DNA of 64,000 nucleotides from Mactromeris polynyma (lineage: Eukaryota > Mollusca > Bivalvia > Venerida > Mactridae): positions 13,906,256-13,970,255 of the forward strand of contig JASFXZ010000001.1 in the NCBI GenBank assembly GCA_032209605.1. The letters run 5' to 3'. Made by a program: the position numbers and the translations under genes. Of the stretch, positions 1 through 15,300 are shown one piece after another (positions within the stretch are counted from its first letter, which is position 1; every line of letters begins with the position of its first letter). Below the pieces are notes generated by a model, which had not been told where the DNA came from, made no database searches, and saw only the letters and a program-made list of their open reading frames with translations.

Positions 1-398
1 AATGTGTCTTTATTTAAGTTAAGAAAAAAGGCACCATTTAGTTTTTCCTTGTAACATAGCTCCGACAAATCGAATAAACCACCTTGCTTTAGCCTGTCAG
101 CCAGTTCGAAGGTTGACAAGTCGCGGAACAATTTTTTCCCACTCAATGATTGATCATATACGCTGCTAGTCGGCGACACTGTTGCCGTCGGTTTTTTCAT
201 ACTCAAATTTTCGTAGCTTGAATGTATATTCCTGCTGTTTCCTTTATCCTTCAATTTTTTCCCACACACAGGTGACCTTTTCTTAATTTCTGATTCTGGT
301 ACCATTAAGAACTCGTCCACCTCTTGGTAATCGACTAAATCTGGCGAGGTTTCTCTTGTGTTTTTCGACTTGATATCCATCAAAGTGAGACCATCTTC
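1..398 (-). CDS. Gene A last exon, partial: tyrosine motifs and start of SAM domain
   Basis: Acceptor TTTGCAG at 399, phase 0, starting EDGLTLMDIK. Tyrosine motifs VDYQEV, SYENL and VYDQS precede a SAM-like stretch (DLSTFELADRLKQGGL, then LNGAFF) homologous to the ends of genes B and C. The last 25 or so residues and the stop lie beyond base 1. Confidence 0.83.
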
Positions 399-3300
399 CT
401 GCAAAGAAAAAAACAAGTGTATTTGCAACCTTGAATTCATTACTGGTGAACATGTTCTAGATGCAAAATATGAAACTCTTTCACAAGTGTTTCATCCATC
501 CATGTAACTAATGCATGTAGTGCCATTCAGACTGTATCTAGAAGTTAGCATACTTATTACAAATCTGTAACATTGTACAAGGTATTAAATACTATTTGAA
601 CTAAGACTTGAAATTGGCATAGACAATCATTTCGTCAAAATTTAGGATATTTTTACTATGGTTTCCATGGACACACCATTTATACAATTTCTGAATAGAT
701 AATTATTATTCATTTATGTTTGATGATGTTTGCATTTTATAATAGAGTCACAACTTACTACATGTATTAAATATGTAAGCAACTAGTCATATTTCAATTT
801 TAAAAAATGCAGCTTCTTGTAAAGTACTTGAACTTTGTACTTTAGTTAATGATATTGTCATAACTTCCAGACAAAGAAGTTTTGTTATGTTTACAGGAAT
901 TATATTGTATTGTGAGTCAAGAAATGAATAAACGACTCTAAAACGTTTACATTATGCAATGCTTAGTCACACAGATGAATTTCAAAGACATAATGAGTTA
1001 ATCTTCTCTATAAAAAGTTGTGATCAAACTCATATTTAACTTTAACTTATAAAGCTTGTGATATCTTCAAGTTATACAAATGTTCTTTAAATCCCAAATA
1101 TACCAAATACAAAAAAGCAGTTTCCTACATTCATTTTAAGTATTACAACAGTATTCTCTGGAAAAAAAAAACCAAATGAAAAACTTTCCCAAAAATACTT
1201 ACTAGTACTTCCTGTCTGAGATCTGAAATATGGACAATACCTACATGACAATTGTTATATTTCATATATCTTTATGCAGCTTTATTCTAGATTTACATTA
1301 TTTTTGAAAGCAACCTTCTTTAAGGAGTTTATAGATTATACACCGCCATCCAAAAGTTTCTTCACACATGAATATTTTGGATTTCATTACTTTTTCATGC
1401 AGAATTTCAAATAAGCAAGTATGACCATGAAGTAAAATTATTCATCTCACTATTGTGATGGATAGTAAAGAATTAACAATATGCACATCTCAGCAGCAGC
1501 ATCAATTGGCCATCATCCGAAACCAACATTTGTATGTGTAACTGATTGATACAAAAAATAAGATAATTTGTTTCAGTACAAATTTATAAATACTTCTACA
1601 GAAAATTATTGCTGTGTTAAAAAGCATTTTCGATTTATTGCATGTAAAACAAAGATGGAAATACATTTATTGCAATGGGAAATTGTCAAAGTGTGACAGA
1701 ACTTTTGGAGGGCAGTGTATATCCTGAAAAGGAACATGTATACATTTTATATACTGTACAACCTCTTCAGAGTGGCCCTCTCCTGCGCAACAATTTTCAC
1801 TTCAGCAAAAATGGTCAAATTTTTCCCATGGTAAATATTTATTAAGAAGTTATCCTCTCTAGAGCAACAACCTCTCAACAACAGCCGAAATTTTCATCTC
1901 CAAAATGCTGTTGCCAAGCAACGGTTGTCCTGTACATGAAAAATGTTTTGTTTTTTTCTAAATGAATATAATAAGAAATAATTGTTTGTTGATTAGGTAA
2001 TGAAGAACATTTATGTGAAATGCATGAAACAGATGCATTTTGCACTCATAAGTGATTGTACATAATAAACATACACAATGCCAACCACAGGAGATGGTCA
2101 GGAGTTACCTCCCTTCACTCCTGCTTTGATTATGTATAAATGTATATCTACTACAAAGGGATAAAGAGAGATAACTCGTGACAATCTCCTGTGACGCCAG
2201 CATGCTCAATGCTACAAACATCCGCAATATCATTGAGTGTTTTTGAGTTCTCTATGGACCACACCCATCCAATTGATTTTTCCCAATTCATTTTTTGTAT
2301 AAAATCCTTTGTGTGTATCTAAGGTAGGAAAAAACTGTAGTAATTGTTACGGGTAGGCAAAACTCTCCGACTATGGTTGAAATTGAACATGTTACAAAAA
2401 TATGTTTACTACTTAACATGAACACTGGTCTGAAGCAATATAATACAATCACTTAAATAGCATTTCGTATCAGTTTGGTAAGGAATGGGATTTGTCCGCC
2501 TTGACATTTTCAGAGGAATCGCTGTGGTTATAAATTGTACAATATTCGTATTATGCGAATTTTCATATTCCTAGCAGGGGTTGTCTCCCCTTTCTGTACA
2601 TCACACAACTGTCACGTGATAAAGAGAAACCACTGTGTAGGAGATTGCCAAATATCATAAATCCTCGAAAATAAGGATAAAATTATCTAACCTTGAAAAT
2701 TCATTTCTGCTAAGCTTTGAAATTCATGCACTGAAAAATAACAAGCAATTGGACGGTATATGGAAGGTAAATACATTGACATAAACAGTGAAACAACAAT
2801 AATAAGACGTGACCAACATCGGTTCAGGGGGGGGGTCTGTTTGTAAGATAGTCTTAGTATTTTCCATCTCTAAAGTTACGATCTCAGATCCTGTTTACCT
2901 GAGCTTTGACACGAACTTAACTTGAGATTAGCGATTCTTTATTCTAGATTTGAATATTTTTATACAAGTCGTGCAAAACAGTGAGAGGTTGAGACGTTCA
3001 AGCCAGAAATTTATATGGAGGACGATCCTTTGATACAGAAATCAAAACTTACCTTGTTCGGGTGAATTCATTTTTACATAGTCATCTTGGTCGGTCGCAA
3101 CTGAAAATTGTGAAAGACAATTTGCATATGGCGTATCTGAAAGTACATAGACAGTAAAGGATCAAGATACGCCTCCTTCTATCGAAGATAATACGCCTCG
3201 TTCTATCGTAGATAATACGCCTCGTTATATCGAATATAATACGCCTCGTTCTATCGTAGATAATACGCCTCGTTCTATCGTAGATAATACGCCTCGTTCT

Positions 3301-6300
3301 ATCGTAGATAATACGCCTCGTTCTATCTTAGATAATACGCCGCGTTCTATCGTAGATACTACGCCGCGTTCTATCGTAGATACTACGCCTCGTTCTATCG
3401 TAGATAATATGCCTCGTTCTATCGTAGATAATATGCCTCGTTCTATCGTAGATACTACTACTCCTTCTATCGTAGATAATACGCATCGTTCTATCGTAGA
3501 TACTACGCTTCCTTCTATCAGAGATAATACGCCTCGTTCTATCGTAGATACTACGCTTCCTTCTATCAGAGATAATATGCTTCCTTCTATCAGAGATAAT
3601 ATGCCTCGTTCTATCGTAGATAATACGCCTCGTTCTATCGTAGATACTACGCTTCCTTCTATCAGAGATAATACGCTTCCTTCTATCAGAGATAATATGC
3701 CTCGTTCTATCGTAGATAATACGCCTCGTTCTATCGTAGATACTACGCTTCCTTCTATCAGAGATAATATGCTTCCTTCTATCAGAGATAATACGCCTCG
3801 TTCTATCGTAGATACTACGCTTCCTTCTATCAGAGATAATATGCTTCCTTCTATCAGAGATAATATGCTTCCTTCTATCGTAGATAATACGCCTCGTTCT
3901 ATCGTAGATAATACGCTTCCTTCTATCGTAGATACTACGCTTCCTTCTATCAGAGATAATATGCTTCCTTCTATCAGAGATAATATGCCTCGTTCTATCG
4001 TAGATAATACGCCGCGTTCTATCGTAGATAATATGCCTCGTTCTATCGTAGATAATATGCCTCGTTCTATCGTAGATACTACGCTTCGTTCTATCGTAGA
4101 TAATACGCTTCCTTCCATCAGAGATAATATGCTTCCTTCTATCAGAGATAATACGCCTCGTTCTATCGTAGATAATACGCCTCGTTCTATCGTAGATAAT
4201 ACGCCTCGTTCTATCGTAGATAATATGCCTCGTTATATCGTAGATAATACGCCTCGTTCTATCGTAGATAATACGCCTCGTTCTATCGTAGATAATACGC
4301 TTCCTTCCATCAGAGATAATATGCTTCCTTCTATCGTAGATAATACGCCTCGTTCTATCGTAGATAATACGCCTCGTTCTATCGTAGATAATACGCCTCG
4401 TTCTATCGTAGATAATACGCCTCGTTCTATCGTAGATAATACGCCTCGTTCTATCGTAGATAATACGCCTCGTTCTATCTTAGATAATACGCCGCGTTCT
4501 ATCGTAGATACTACGCCGCGTTCTATCGTAGATACTACGCCTCGTTCTATCGTAGATAATATGCCTCGTTCTATCGTAGATAATATGCCTCGTTCTATCG
4601 TAGATACTACTACTCCTTCTATCGTAGATAATACGCTTCCTTCTATCAGAGATAATACGCCTCGTTCTATCGTAGATACTACGCTTCCTTCTATCAGAGA
4701 TAATACGCCTCGTTCTATCGTAGATACTACTACTCCTTCTATCGTAGATAATACGCTTCCTTCTATCAGAGATAATACGCCTCGTTCTATCGTAGATACT
4801 ACTACTCCTTCTATCGTAGATAATACGCTTCCTTCTATCAGAGATAATACGCCTCGTTCTATCGTAGATACTACGCTTCCTTCTATCAGAGATAATACGC
4901 CTCGTTCTATCGTAGATACTACGCTTCCTTCTATCAGAGATAATACGCCTCGTTCTATCGTAGATACTACGCTTCCTTCTATCAGAGATAATACGCCTCG
5001 TTCTATCGTAGATACTACGCTTCCTTCTATCAGAGATAATACGCCTCGTTCTATCGTAGATAATACGCTTCCTTCTATCAGAGATAATACGCCTCGTTCT
5101 ATCGTAGATAATACGCTTCCTTCTATCGTAGATACTACGCTTCCTTCTATCAGAGATAATATGCTTCCTTCTATCAGAGATAATATGCCTCGTTCTATCG
5201 TAGATAATACGCTTCCTTCTATCAGAGATGATACGCTTCCTTCTATCATAGAAAATACGCCTCGTTCTATCGTAGATAATACGCTTCCTTCTATCAGAGA
5301 TAATATGCTTCCTTCTATCAGAGATAATATGCCTCGTTCTATCGTAGATAATACGCTTCCTTCTATCAGAGATGATACGCTTCCTTCTATCATAGATAAT
5401 ACGCCTCGTTCTATCGTAGATAATACGCTTCCTTCTATCAGAGATAATATGCTTCCTTCTATCAGAGATAATATGCCTCGTTCTATCGTAGATAATACGC
5501 TTCCTTCTATCAGAGATGATACGCTTCCTTCTATCATAGATAATACGCCTCGTTCTATCGTAGATAATACGCCTCGTTCTATCGTAGATAATACGCCTCG
5601 TTCTATCGTAGATAATACGCCTCGTTCTATCGTAGATAATACGCCTCGTTCTATCTTAGATAATACGCCGCGTTCTATCGTAGATACTACGCCGCGTTCT
5701 ATCGTAGATACTACGCCTCGTTCTATCGTAGATAATATGCCTCGTTCTATCGTAGATAATATGCCTCGTTCTATCGTAGATACTACTACTCCTTCTATCG
5801 TAGATAATACGCTTCCTTCTATCAGAGATAATACGCCTCGTTCTATCGTAGATACTACGCTTCCTTCTATCAGAGATAATACGCCTCGTTCTATCGTAGA
5901 TACTACTACTCCTTCTATCGTAGATAATACGCTTCCTTCTATCAGAGATAATACGCCTCGTTCTATCGTAGATACTACTACTCCTTCTATCGTAGATAAT
6001 ACGCTTCCTTCTATCAGAGATAATACGCCTCGTTCTATCGTAGATACTACGCTTCCTTCTATCAGAGATAATACGCCTCGTTCTATCGTAGATAATACGC
6101 TTCCTTCTATCGTAGATACTACGCTTCCTTCTATCAGAGATAATATGCTTCCTTCTATCAGAGATAATATGCCTCGTTCTATCGTAGATAATACGCCGCG
6201 TTCTATCGTAGATAATATGCCTCGTCCTATCGTAGATAATATGCCTCGTTCTATCGTAGATACTACGCTTCGTTCTATCGTAGATAATACGCTTCCTTCC

Positions 6301-9300
6301 ATCAGAGATAATATGCTTCCTTCTATCAGAGATAATACGCCTCGTTCTATCGTAGATAATACGCCTCGTTCTATCGTAGATAATACGCCTCGTTCTATCG
6401 TAGATAATACGCCTCGTTATATCGTAGATAATACGCCTCGTTCTATCGTAGATAATACGCCTCGTTCTATCGTAGATAATACGCTTCCTTCCATCAGAGA
6501 TAATATGCTTCCTTCTATCGTAGATAATACGCCTCGTTCTATCGTAGATAATACGCCTCGTTCTATCGTAGATAATACGCCTCGTTCTATCGTAGATAAT
6601 ACGCCTCGTTATATCGTAGATAATACGCTTCCTTCTATCATAGATAATACGCTTCCTTCTATCAGAGATAATACGCTTCGTTCTTTCGTAGATATTATGC
6701 TCTTCTATCGTAGAATCGATAAATGAAATTTCTACTTGAAACGGAGGTCTATATGAGCATTTATAAACTGGGCCCCAAAGGTTAAATATGGACCGAAGCG
6801 ATAAATACAAAATATTTATTACACTGTCCAGTATGTAAACTTGTTTATGTGCCGATATGCCATTTATTATTTGGTATTTTATAGGCCTACCAAATTAAGA
6901 AAACAAAAAAATCAAATTGATTTACTCGAGCCATAAAATATTACACTCTAGATCATGTCTGGTCTTGAAATATGAAATATATGAAAATTAGGTGTGAGAA
7001 AATGGTGTAAACATTGTAGAATCCATGTATGAATGGACATGCAAAATCAAAAACAAATCTGTGGCTTCAAATTGTTTTGCGTAACTTTATGTACCGGTTA
7101 TAACATGCAATATGGTTTTATATGGAACAGACTGAATCTATTTTGAATTAACTGTTAATTACCTCTTTGTGATGTGTTGCTGTTTTCACTGTAGGAACGG
7201 GGCTTTGTTCTCGGCAGCGTTGCCAAATTAAAAGTTGCTAGAGAAAAGAGAAAGAGAAATTACAAAATAGGCACCAGTTTCCATTGAAAAAATACCTTTT
7301 TGGGTGTTATACTGCTTTTATTTAAATTAATCAAAATCTCAAAGATTATTGATGTTAGTAACTAGTTGAAATATATTTTTCATAGTGCTTCAGCTGCCAA
7401 TAGACCCTGCTCCCCCCCCCCAGGGGCAATTTTGTACAGTATGATTTTCCAAAAGCTTAAGCAAAACGCCACAAAATGAGATATGCTTGCCCTCTGAGGG
7501 AGGGGGCGTAAGTGAGTAACGGACATTTGATCTACGTTACCTTAGTACTTTTTTAAAGTTTCTCGGTACTAATACTTTCCATGTATAATACAGGTATATG
7601 AGGTAAAAAGTTTGTTAGTAGTCTAATTTAAGTTCTGTGAAGATTTTCTAATAATTCAAAGCGCACTAGTTGATATATTTTACGTTACTAATATATAGTA
7701 ACATAAAAAACAAGTTTTACAAAATAATATATTACACAAATTGCTAAATCAATTCAAAGCTTGTCATATTGTGCGAGAAAAGAGGTTTGTCATTTATTTA
7801 TTACGTATTAGACCTTTTTTATCTCTAAAACCATTAACCTTCTAATGATTATGAGGATTACGCGTGTGCAATTTACGTTACTTTCAGTTATATTATGGAC
7901 AATAACGATTCAGCTGGTAAGTAAATAATACTTTTTACAAAATTATCATTGTTGTTACACAAACTATAAACTCTGGTCTTATTTCCAATTTGATACCAGT
8001 GATTAACCTACGTTTACCATATTTTCGTTACTTAGACAGAGGTTTTGAATTTTAAAAAAATATGTTGAAATGCGGTTACCGGGTAGATATAATATAATTG
8101 CAAAACAGGTAATTTTAAAAACAATTATATAATGTATGTGTCCCTTCAACAGAAATTGTAAAAGAGATAATTTAATTTGTTCTCATTAAGGCGTGCAAAT
8201 TCATTAAAGCAGATTTTCCAAACACAGACATAAGTTGATTAATAAGTGGAAACAAATAAATTCATGTAAGATAAATTTGGTTTCTAAATTATTTTTGATT
8301 TCTACTTTCAGTTTAAAGTGATCTAATATGGAAAAACCAGTGCCATTAAGAAGTCAACGGAAAGTCAGAAGGAGTTCCTCTGCAGATAAAAGTGGAAAAC
8401 TGTGTATCGTACATTTCGAAAGTACTGTAGACGAACTTATTGGTGGTTTGACGGAAATCGGATTTAACAAACTACATGAAGTTGCTAAAAAAAGATTAGG
8501 CTTTGTTTCTCTCAAAAGTAGACTTGAACATATTTCTAAAAGCTTACCAGAAACATTTTATCCTGAACGACATGGAACACATAGAAGATGTTATCAGCTC
8601 TTCACAAACATTAGCAAAGTTCCAAAAAGAGAGTCAGCAAAAGCTACATGTACCACAGACGAATGTGCTCCAAGTACATCGAAGCGAAGACGATCTTCTG
8701 CTGATTCTTCATGTAGTACAATTTTGTTTCCGACAGACACTGTTTGTTTTGCGATAAACAAGTTATTAAGGTAAAGGGTGTTAAGCAATTTTTAACAAAA
8801 TGTGTAACAACGTGCGCCGAAGATTCCATTAAAACAGCTGCCAGTGACAAATGTGACAATATTCTGTTGTGTAAAATTCAAGATCAGGATTTAGTGGCAA
8901 GGGAGGTGCACTATCACAATGCTTGTCGAAGAAAGTACACCAGAGACAACACAAGACTTATATCTCATGAAAATTCAAACTCTAAGAAATCACAAGAGGC
9001 TCATAGTAAAGCTTTCGAATACCTGCGTGGATACATAGAAACACATATTCTAGAAGGTCAAAATGTTGAAAGACTGACGATGCTCAGGGAGCGGTATGTG
9101 ACTTATCTGCTAGAAAATCATCCAATAGTGTATAATGAGAATTACAAAACTTACAAACTGAAAGATAAGCTGGTTAAACATTTTGGAGATAGAATATGCT
9201 TCTGGCAGCCAGCCTCATCTAACACAACATCTGAATTGGTATATGGGTCAAATGTAGAGGGCCGAGCCGTTGAAAAGGCCTTTGAACTTGCTTCGTCTGA

Positions 9301-12300
9301 TGAGAGACGCCTTGCTGAGTTGGCAATGATATTGAGGAGGTATATTGTAGACAGCAGAAGACAATCCAGTCAAATGCCATGGCCGCCATCTTCAGGATGG
9401 TTCCTTTCAGGGGCAAGAAAACCGCCTGATATACTCATAAACTTTATGGTTCACTTGATTTCCGGGGAATCCGAGAAGTATATGACCACGAAAACACAGC
9501 GTTATGCCACATCTTTCTCAGAAGACATATGCTATGCAGCCACAAACGGGGAGTGTGTCATGCCCAAACATGTCCTTCTGCCAATGACCGTAAGACATTT
9601 GACTGGTAATGCTGAAATTATCACCATGCTCAACCGCTACGGTCACGCGCAATCATATACTAGAACTATGGAACTTGAAACTGCCATGTGTAATGCAGTG
9701 ACAGCCTCAGAGTCTGTTTTGCCACCAAACATATCAACTGATAACAACTCTGTATTACATCTGTGTTGGGACAATTTCGATATGAATGAAGAAACCACAT
9801 CAGGATCAGGCACAACACACTCCACGCATGGGATAGTTATTCAAGAAGTTCTTGATCAGGCTAATGTTGAGGTTGTCGAGTACCAACTGCCAAAAACAGG
9901 CGAACGAACTGTTAAACCAAAACCAGTCGATATAAGACCGTGTTATGCTAAAGCTAAAGTTGAACCAATATTGGAGATAACCTTTTTGAAGGAATGGAAC
10001 GGTTTGTCTGCTGTATGTATGGTAAACCAAGATATACACTTGTGAACAAATTGAGATTTGACACATTCTGCAAGAAGAACCAAGGTCGAGGTAACATTCT
10101 GGACTCGTACAACAGTATCGACATGAGTTTACTGCAGCCATGTAGGGCATCCCTTGAAATGCATGTTCGCCGAGTCAACTTCCAAGTGTATGTCTGGCTT
10201 CATTCCCATGAAAATTACCCACGACTTCCAGATGTAGAATCTATTGGTTGGAAAATAGGGACAAGTGGTATCGAATACGAGTGGACAAGTGGTAACATTG
10301 TTCCACAAGAACTAGTTGACATATTGTGTACTAGTGAAGATTTAAGTTCCAGTGACTCTGAAGAAGACGATGGCGAAGTGGAGCTTGATAATATGATTGA
10401 CATTGTGTTTGAAGACGAATCTGATTCTGACTAGAGCAGGATGTTGCTATTTTACGAGCATATCGGTTTAGTAGTTACAAGGATTTGACTTCATTGAAGA
10501 TTACCATTCCTTTCAAATAATGACTATTAGGATATTAATAGTAAATCTTATACAAGTTTGAACATATTTTTCACGTAAATTATGCATTAAAGGTAAGATG
10601 TATCAGTTAAGCATTTGGTCACGTATACGACAATTTTTGTTTTTAAATGTCCAATCGTTTTAATGTAATGTAAGATAAAAACGTGTTAAGGAACACATTT
10701 CCTCCAGAGTGTTATATGTCTACAGCACATTTCTAGTCGTTGTTTTTCACATTATTGTACAATTATTATAAAGCTATGTTCCATGGTTAATCATATTCTT
10801 ATTAACAACGGTTATGTTTAAAACAATTTACTTAATCAGCAGGTTTATTTTCCGTTGAAGTATTATGGGACTTTTTCAGTCCATTATCATAAACCATTTA
10901 GGAGTTATTTGTTATCTAGTCAAAATGTCAAGCCCTTTTTTGAAATTATTCGTGTAATATGTATGAACAGGTAACATACTTTAATTTTGTTGTGACGTAA
11001 TATACATCTGAAACCATACTTGATAGTATGTCTTATTCATTAGTACTGTCTGTAGTTTTGTCTAATTAAAATTTTCTCCATAAGTCAATGCGGATACTGC
11101 TTATGCGTGTGTTGTTCATCGTGAAATGTTGTAAGTTTTGAAGTAACGTAAATTATAGTATTGTTAGACATAAAACATATTTTTTTTCAGCTGAAAACTT
11201 ATTGATTGTATTATTACGTCATATATAATAAAAATAAAACGGTTTCCATTTCTTTCTTTGTCATTTAATGGTAGTATTTTACAAGTGAAAATTAAGTTCC
11301 AAAGTCGAAAATAATTGGGTAACGTACTTTAAAGTGCTGTAGTTTACAAACGCCCCAACGGCCAAGTGGCAAACATGTCTTAAAATGTTTGTAAGATGAT
11401 ACACTTTCATAAAATCATGGTCTACAAAATTGCCCCTGGGGGGGGGGGAGCAAAACCATTTCTCTTAAGGTAAAGATGAACAAAACATGAGTATAATAAA
11501 ACTTTTAGTGCTACTTACGTTTTGGACTGATATTTGGCTTACTCTTCGAATTAGAGCCTCCCCTTTGCATTGACATGGTCTTAGATCGTCCAACTAAAAC
11601 ACATTTATACTGAGCAATGCTTATAATGCAACCTCTGTGTTATTTCCATTACTTACAATGCAACATCTTGGAAATTTCCATTACATATAACCCAACATAT
11701 TGTTATTTCCATTACTTATAACCCAACATTTGGGAAATTTCCATAACTTATAACACAACAACTAGGGAAATTTCACTTACTTATAACCCAACATTTGGGA
11801 AATTTCCATAACTTATAACACAACAACTAGGGAATGTCCCTTACTTATAACACAACAACTAGGGAAATGTCCCTTACTTATAACACAACAACTAGGGAAA
11901 TTGCCCTTACTTATAACACAACAACTAGGGAAATTTCCCTTACTTATAACACAACAACTAGGGAAATTTCCCTTACTTATAACACAACAACTAGGGAAAT
12001 TTCCCTTACTTATAACACAACAACTAGGGAAATTTCCCTTTCTTATAACACAACAACTAGGGAAATTTCCCTTACTTATAACACAACAACTAGGGAAATT
12101 TCCCTTACTTTTAACACAACAACTAGGGAAATTTCCCTTACTTATAACACAACAACTAGGGAAATTTCCCTTACTTATAACACAACAACTAGGGAAATTT
12201 CCCTTACTTATAACACAACAACTAGGGAAATTTCCCTTTCTTATAACACAACAACTAGGGAAATTTCCCTTACTTATAACACAACAACTAGGGAAATTTC

Positions 12301-15300
12301 CCTTACTTATAACACAACAACTAGGGAAATTTCCCTTACTTATAACGCAACATTTCCATTATTTTTAAGTTATAACACAAAAGGTCCAAACGATGTGCAG
12401 CTTTCACAGAGACTTATCGTCACTAATACATTTCTATGTTTTGTTACTTAGCCAATAGTGTATTAACACTTTAATCATATTATATTTGCTCTTTTGATTA
12501 TTACAATGACTACACTTCTACAAGTAGAACAAATATTACATGTATTACATAATTGGAAAAACACAAAAAGGGTTGGGCAACAAGTTCTGTCAACATTCTC
12601 TCTCCAGGTAAAGTAGGAGAAAGTGAGCCGAAATCGTTGTAATTTACCCACGGGTACTTGAAACAAACTATTTTAATGTTCTATACGGCCTATTTGCTAT
12701 ATACACAGACATAATATATGTCCGTGTTATATATAAGAATAAAGTATTCCTATATATAGTAAATAGGCCATATAGAACATTAAACTAGTTTGTTTCAAGT
12801 ACCTGTGAATTTGTGAATTTACCTAAACGGACACATGACTCAAATTACTTAAACTGTTGCCGGACCAAATAATGGTGTCATTGTCTGTTATTTCGCACGA
12901 CCTATGTGCATATTATGTAGTTCCATTTCAAGGTCACCAATCAAATCTCATGGCACTTTTGATACGAGAAAAAACGAAGAGGCATGGTTGTACTCGTATT
13001 TGGAAATAGTGTTATTTGCATAAAGGAATTCGAGGACAATGATTGGATGAGCTGAAACTTCAGACAAATTTAGTTTGAATTTTAAATCTAGAAATAAAAT
13101 GTATCCAAAATACACATCCTACCTGCAACTTGTCCATACGCATGCGCAGGTTTCGGCGGTAGCGGTGGGGGAAAAGCAACAGACATTTCTCCTGAAAATA
13201 ACGATACATGCTCGAACTTAACATACTTCGACATCTTGAAGGACCAACTACATATTTTCTTTCGAATTAATATCTTAAACATTTTCGACTGTATTATATA
13301 CTCAGTACATTTTAAAATGCAAAATGTAAGATTTCTCAAATTGCAAAACTTACCTAGGTATGCAAGAAAAGAACTTTACATGATATTAATTCATTTTGCG
13401 CAATGATGAACGGCAAATTTTCTTTTTATTAACGGGTGTTTTCATATCAAAATGAGTTTTAAAACACACTGAATTGGTATCTAAAAGTCATACCACGGTT
13501 ATGAACATGTGCGTTTTAAATGGAATGAGTATTATGTACCTCGTAGATCTACGGCATTTAAGAGGTTGTACTGTATATTAGATCTATAAACATCTCCCTA
13601 TGCGGAGGTTAAATGGCAAACATTTTGCATGATACACAACGGTCATTGTCTATTGTCAACATAACTAATGAAATATATTTTGTTATCAATACTGCATATA
13701 CATGTATGACCAAGAACATCGTAAATTATTTTCAATGTTTTTTATTATATTCCTGTTGCTTTTCTTTCTTGTTATTTATGTATTAACCACACATTGTGGT
13801 CGACAAATTAACATTATTGTCTAAGTTGAAAGGGGAACTTTTATATCAAGTGTTATTTATTATAATGAGTTCGCTACTTGATGTCCTGTTAGAGAATTGA
13901 TACTTAACAATTTAAGTTGATCATATGCGACGTAAAATGTGTCGTCTGTAAATTTGTTTGTTTGGCTCGGACCTTAATTAGTTCGTACCTGATTCGGCCT
14001 TGTTTGAGAATCTTCGAATACCAGGACAATCTGCGAAGTCAATGTACAGTGCTCCATCCATCAATTCCTCTCCGGATCTAGAAACGTTCCTGACGAGAAA
14101 TATGTTTTCGTACGAGTCCTCAGTTAAGTCTTCTAGCACGTTCACTTCAATATCTCTAATCTCAGGATTGTCTGTTGGCAGAACTATCATGGTTCTCTGC
14201 TTGAATTGTTTATGTTCAGAATCCGTATGATGCTCCATCGGCTTGTAATGACCCACTAGAACCTCTTGGGTCACGAGGCGGTTCATGCGAAAAGAATCTA
14301 AAATGAAAGAACGTTTTTCTCCACCATGACTGATTCATTGCTTCATATTTGGTAGATTGTTTTCAGTGAAAATGAAACTTACTGACAATAATCTCGTGTT
14401 TGCAGATTTTTCTAAAGACATTGCACTGCTCTGATGCTGGACAGTGTCGACGTTTTATATAATTATGATATAGTAGTTCATCTGAAACGATCTTTAAGCA
14501 GCTTACCCCACTTACGGCCAACTCTCAATGATAAGACGACCAATCATTTTGAAGGTGGGTCATATTAATGAGGCGGTCTGGTTATTGAGTTAAAATGTAC
14601 AAGAAAAGTTGCAAACTAGTCTATGGAAATACGGATTCATTTATCAGGTAGTATAATTTGGAAATGGTCTTTAAGATAGGTTTGACTGTATTTACGAATG
14701 GCAGCTGATATAAAGTCAAATATCAGGAGAAAATCTAAACAATTATGTTTCTATGGATAATGTTCCCGTTTCGGTTGTTATTGTTATTAATATTATCACC
14801 TGATATCTTTTTAACGTTGCTGATTCCTTCGTCCAGATCCTGAGTATAAACTCGTTTGATCTCATCATCCACAAACCGTACATACTGTGGTAGACTGTAC
14901 CTGAATTATGCAAATACGAAATGTTAGATCCATTTACGAAAATACAGTACATTTGTATATTATCTGTACTCGTTTTAAAAGCAGTACTGACGCAAACTTT
15001 AACTGTTGTTGAGAGTTTGTTGGTCTGGAGAGGTTAAATTGATAGCAAATTCTTACAACCGGAAAATTTTATATTGTTGTTTAAGAGAGGTATGATTACG
15101 TTTGTATAGAATTCAGAATATTTTTCGGTCAATCCCCGGAAATATACTTCTGTATGAGAATCGCTGACTGTGATGCTACAAATAAAACAAAACAAGTAAA
15201 TTTCGCGGCATGAACGTTTTGGCGAAATTCGCGAAATTTTCGGCTAGCAAAAATTTCTTCGTTTACTGAAGAAATTTATCATACTCGTACATGACAATAC

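Noticed and set aside
3225..6810. Very long open frames on both strands (1105, 689, 384 and 297 codons)
   Set aside because: They are translations of the 24-bp satellite. The unit length is a multiple of three and the units are stop-free in several frames; an intron of gene A runs through them.
8744..10045. Intact host gene of 433 codons
   Set aside because: Lies inside TIRs, lacks continuity with flanking homologous frames and shows frame breaks, so treated as a broken transposon ORF.
7408..11452. Target-site duplication for the 4 kb transposon
   Set aside because: Flanks AATAGACCC and AAACCATTT do not match convincingly, so no duplication is claimed.
11834..12451. Periodic 11-residue ORFs on the plus strand
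   Set aside because: Translation of the 33-bp array; no start, splice or protein-like context.
13989..14300. Taking the ORF starting MNRLVTQE as a separate small gene
   Set aside because: The Met is internal; the frame extends upstream to a splice acceptor and is in phase with neighbouring exons, as in gene C.
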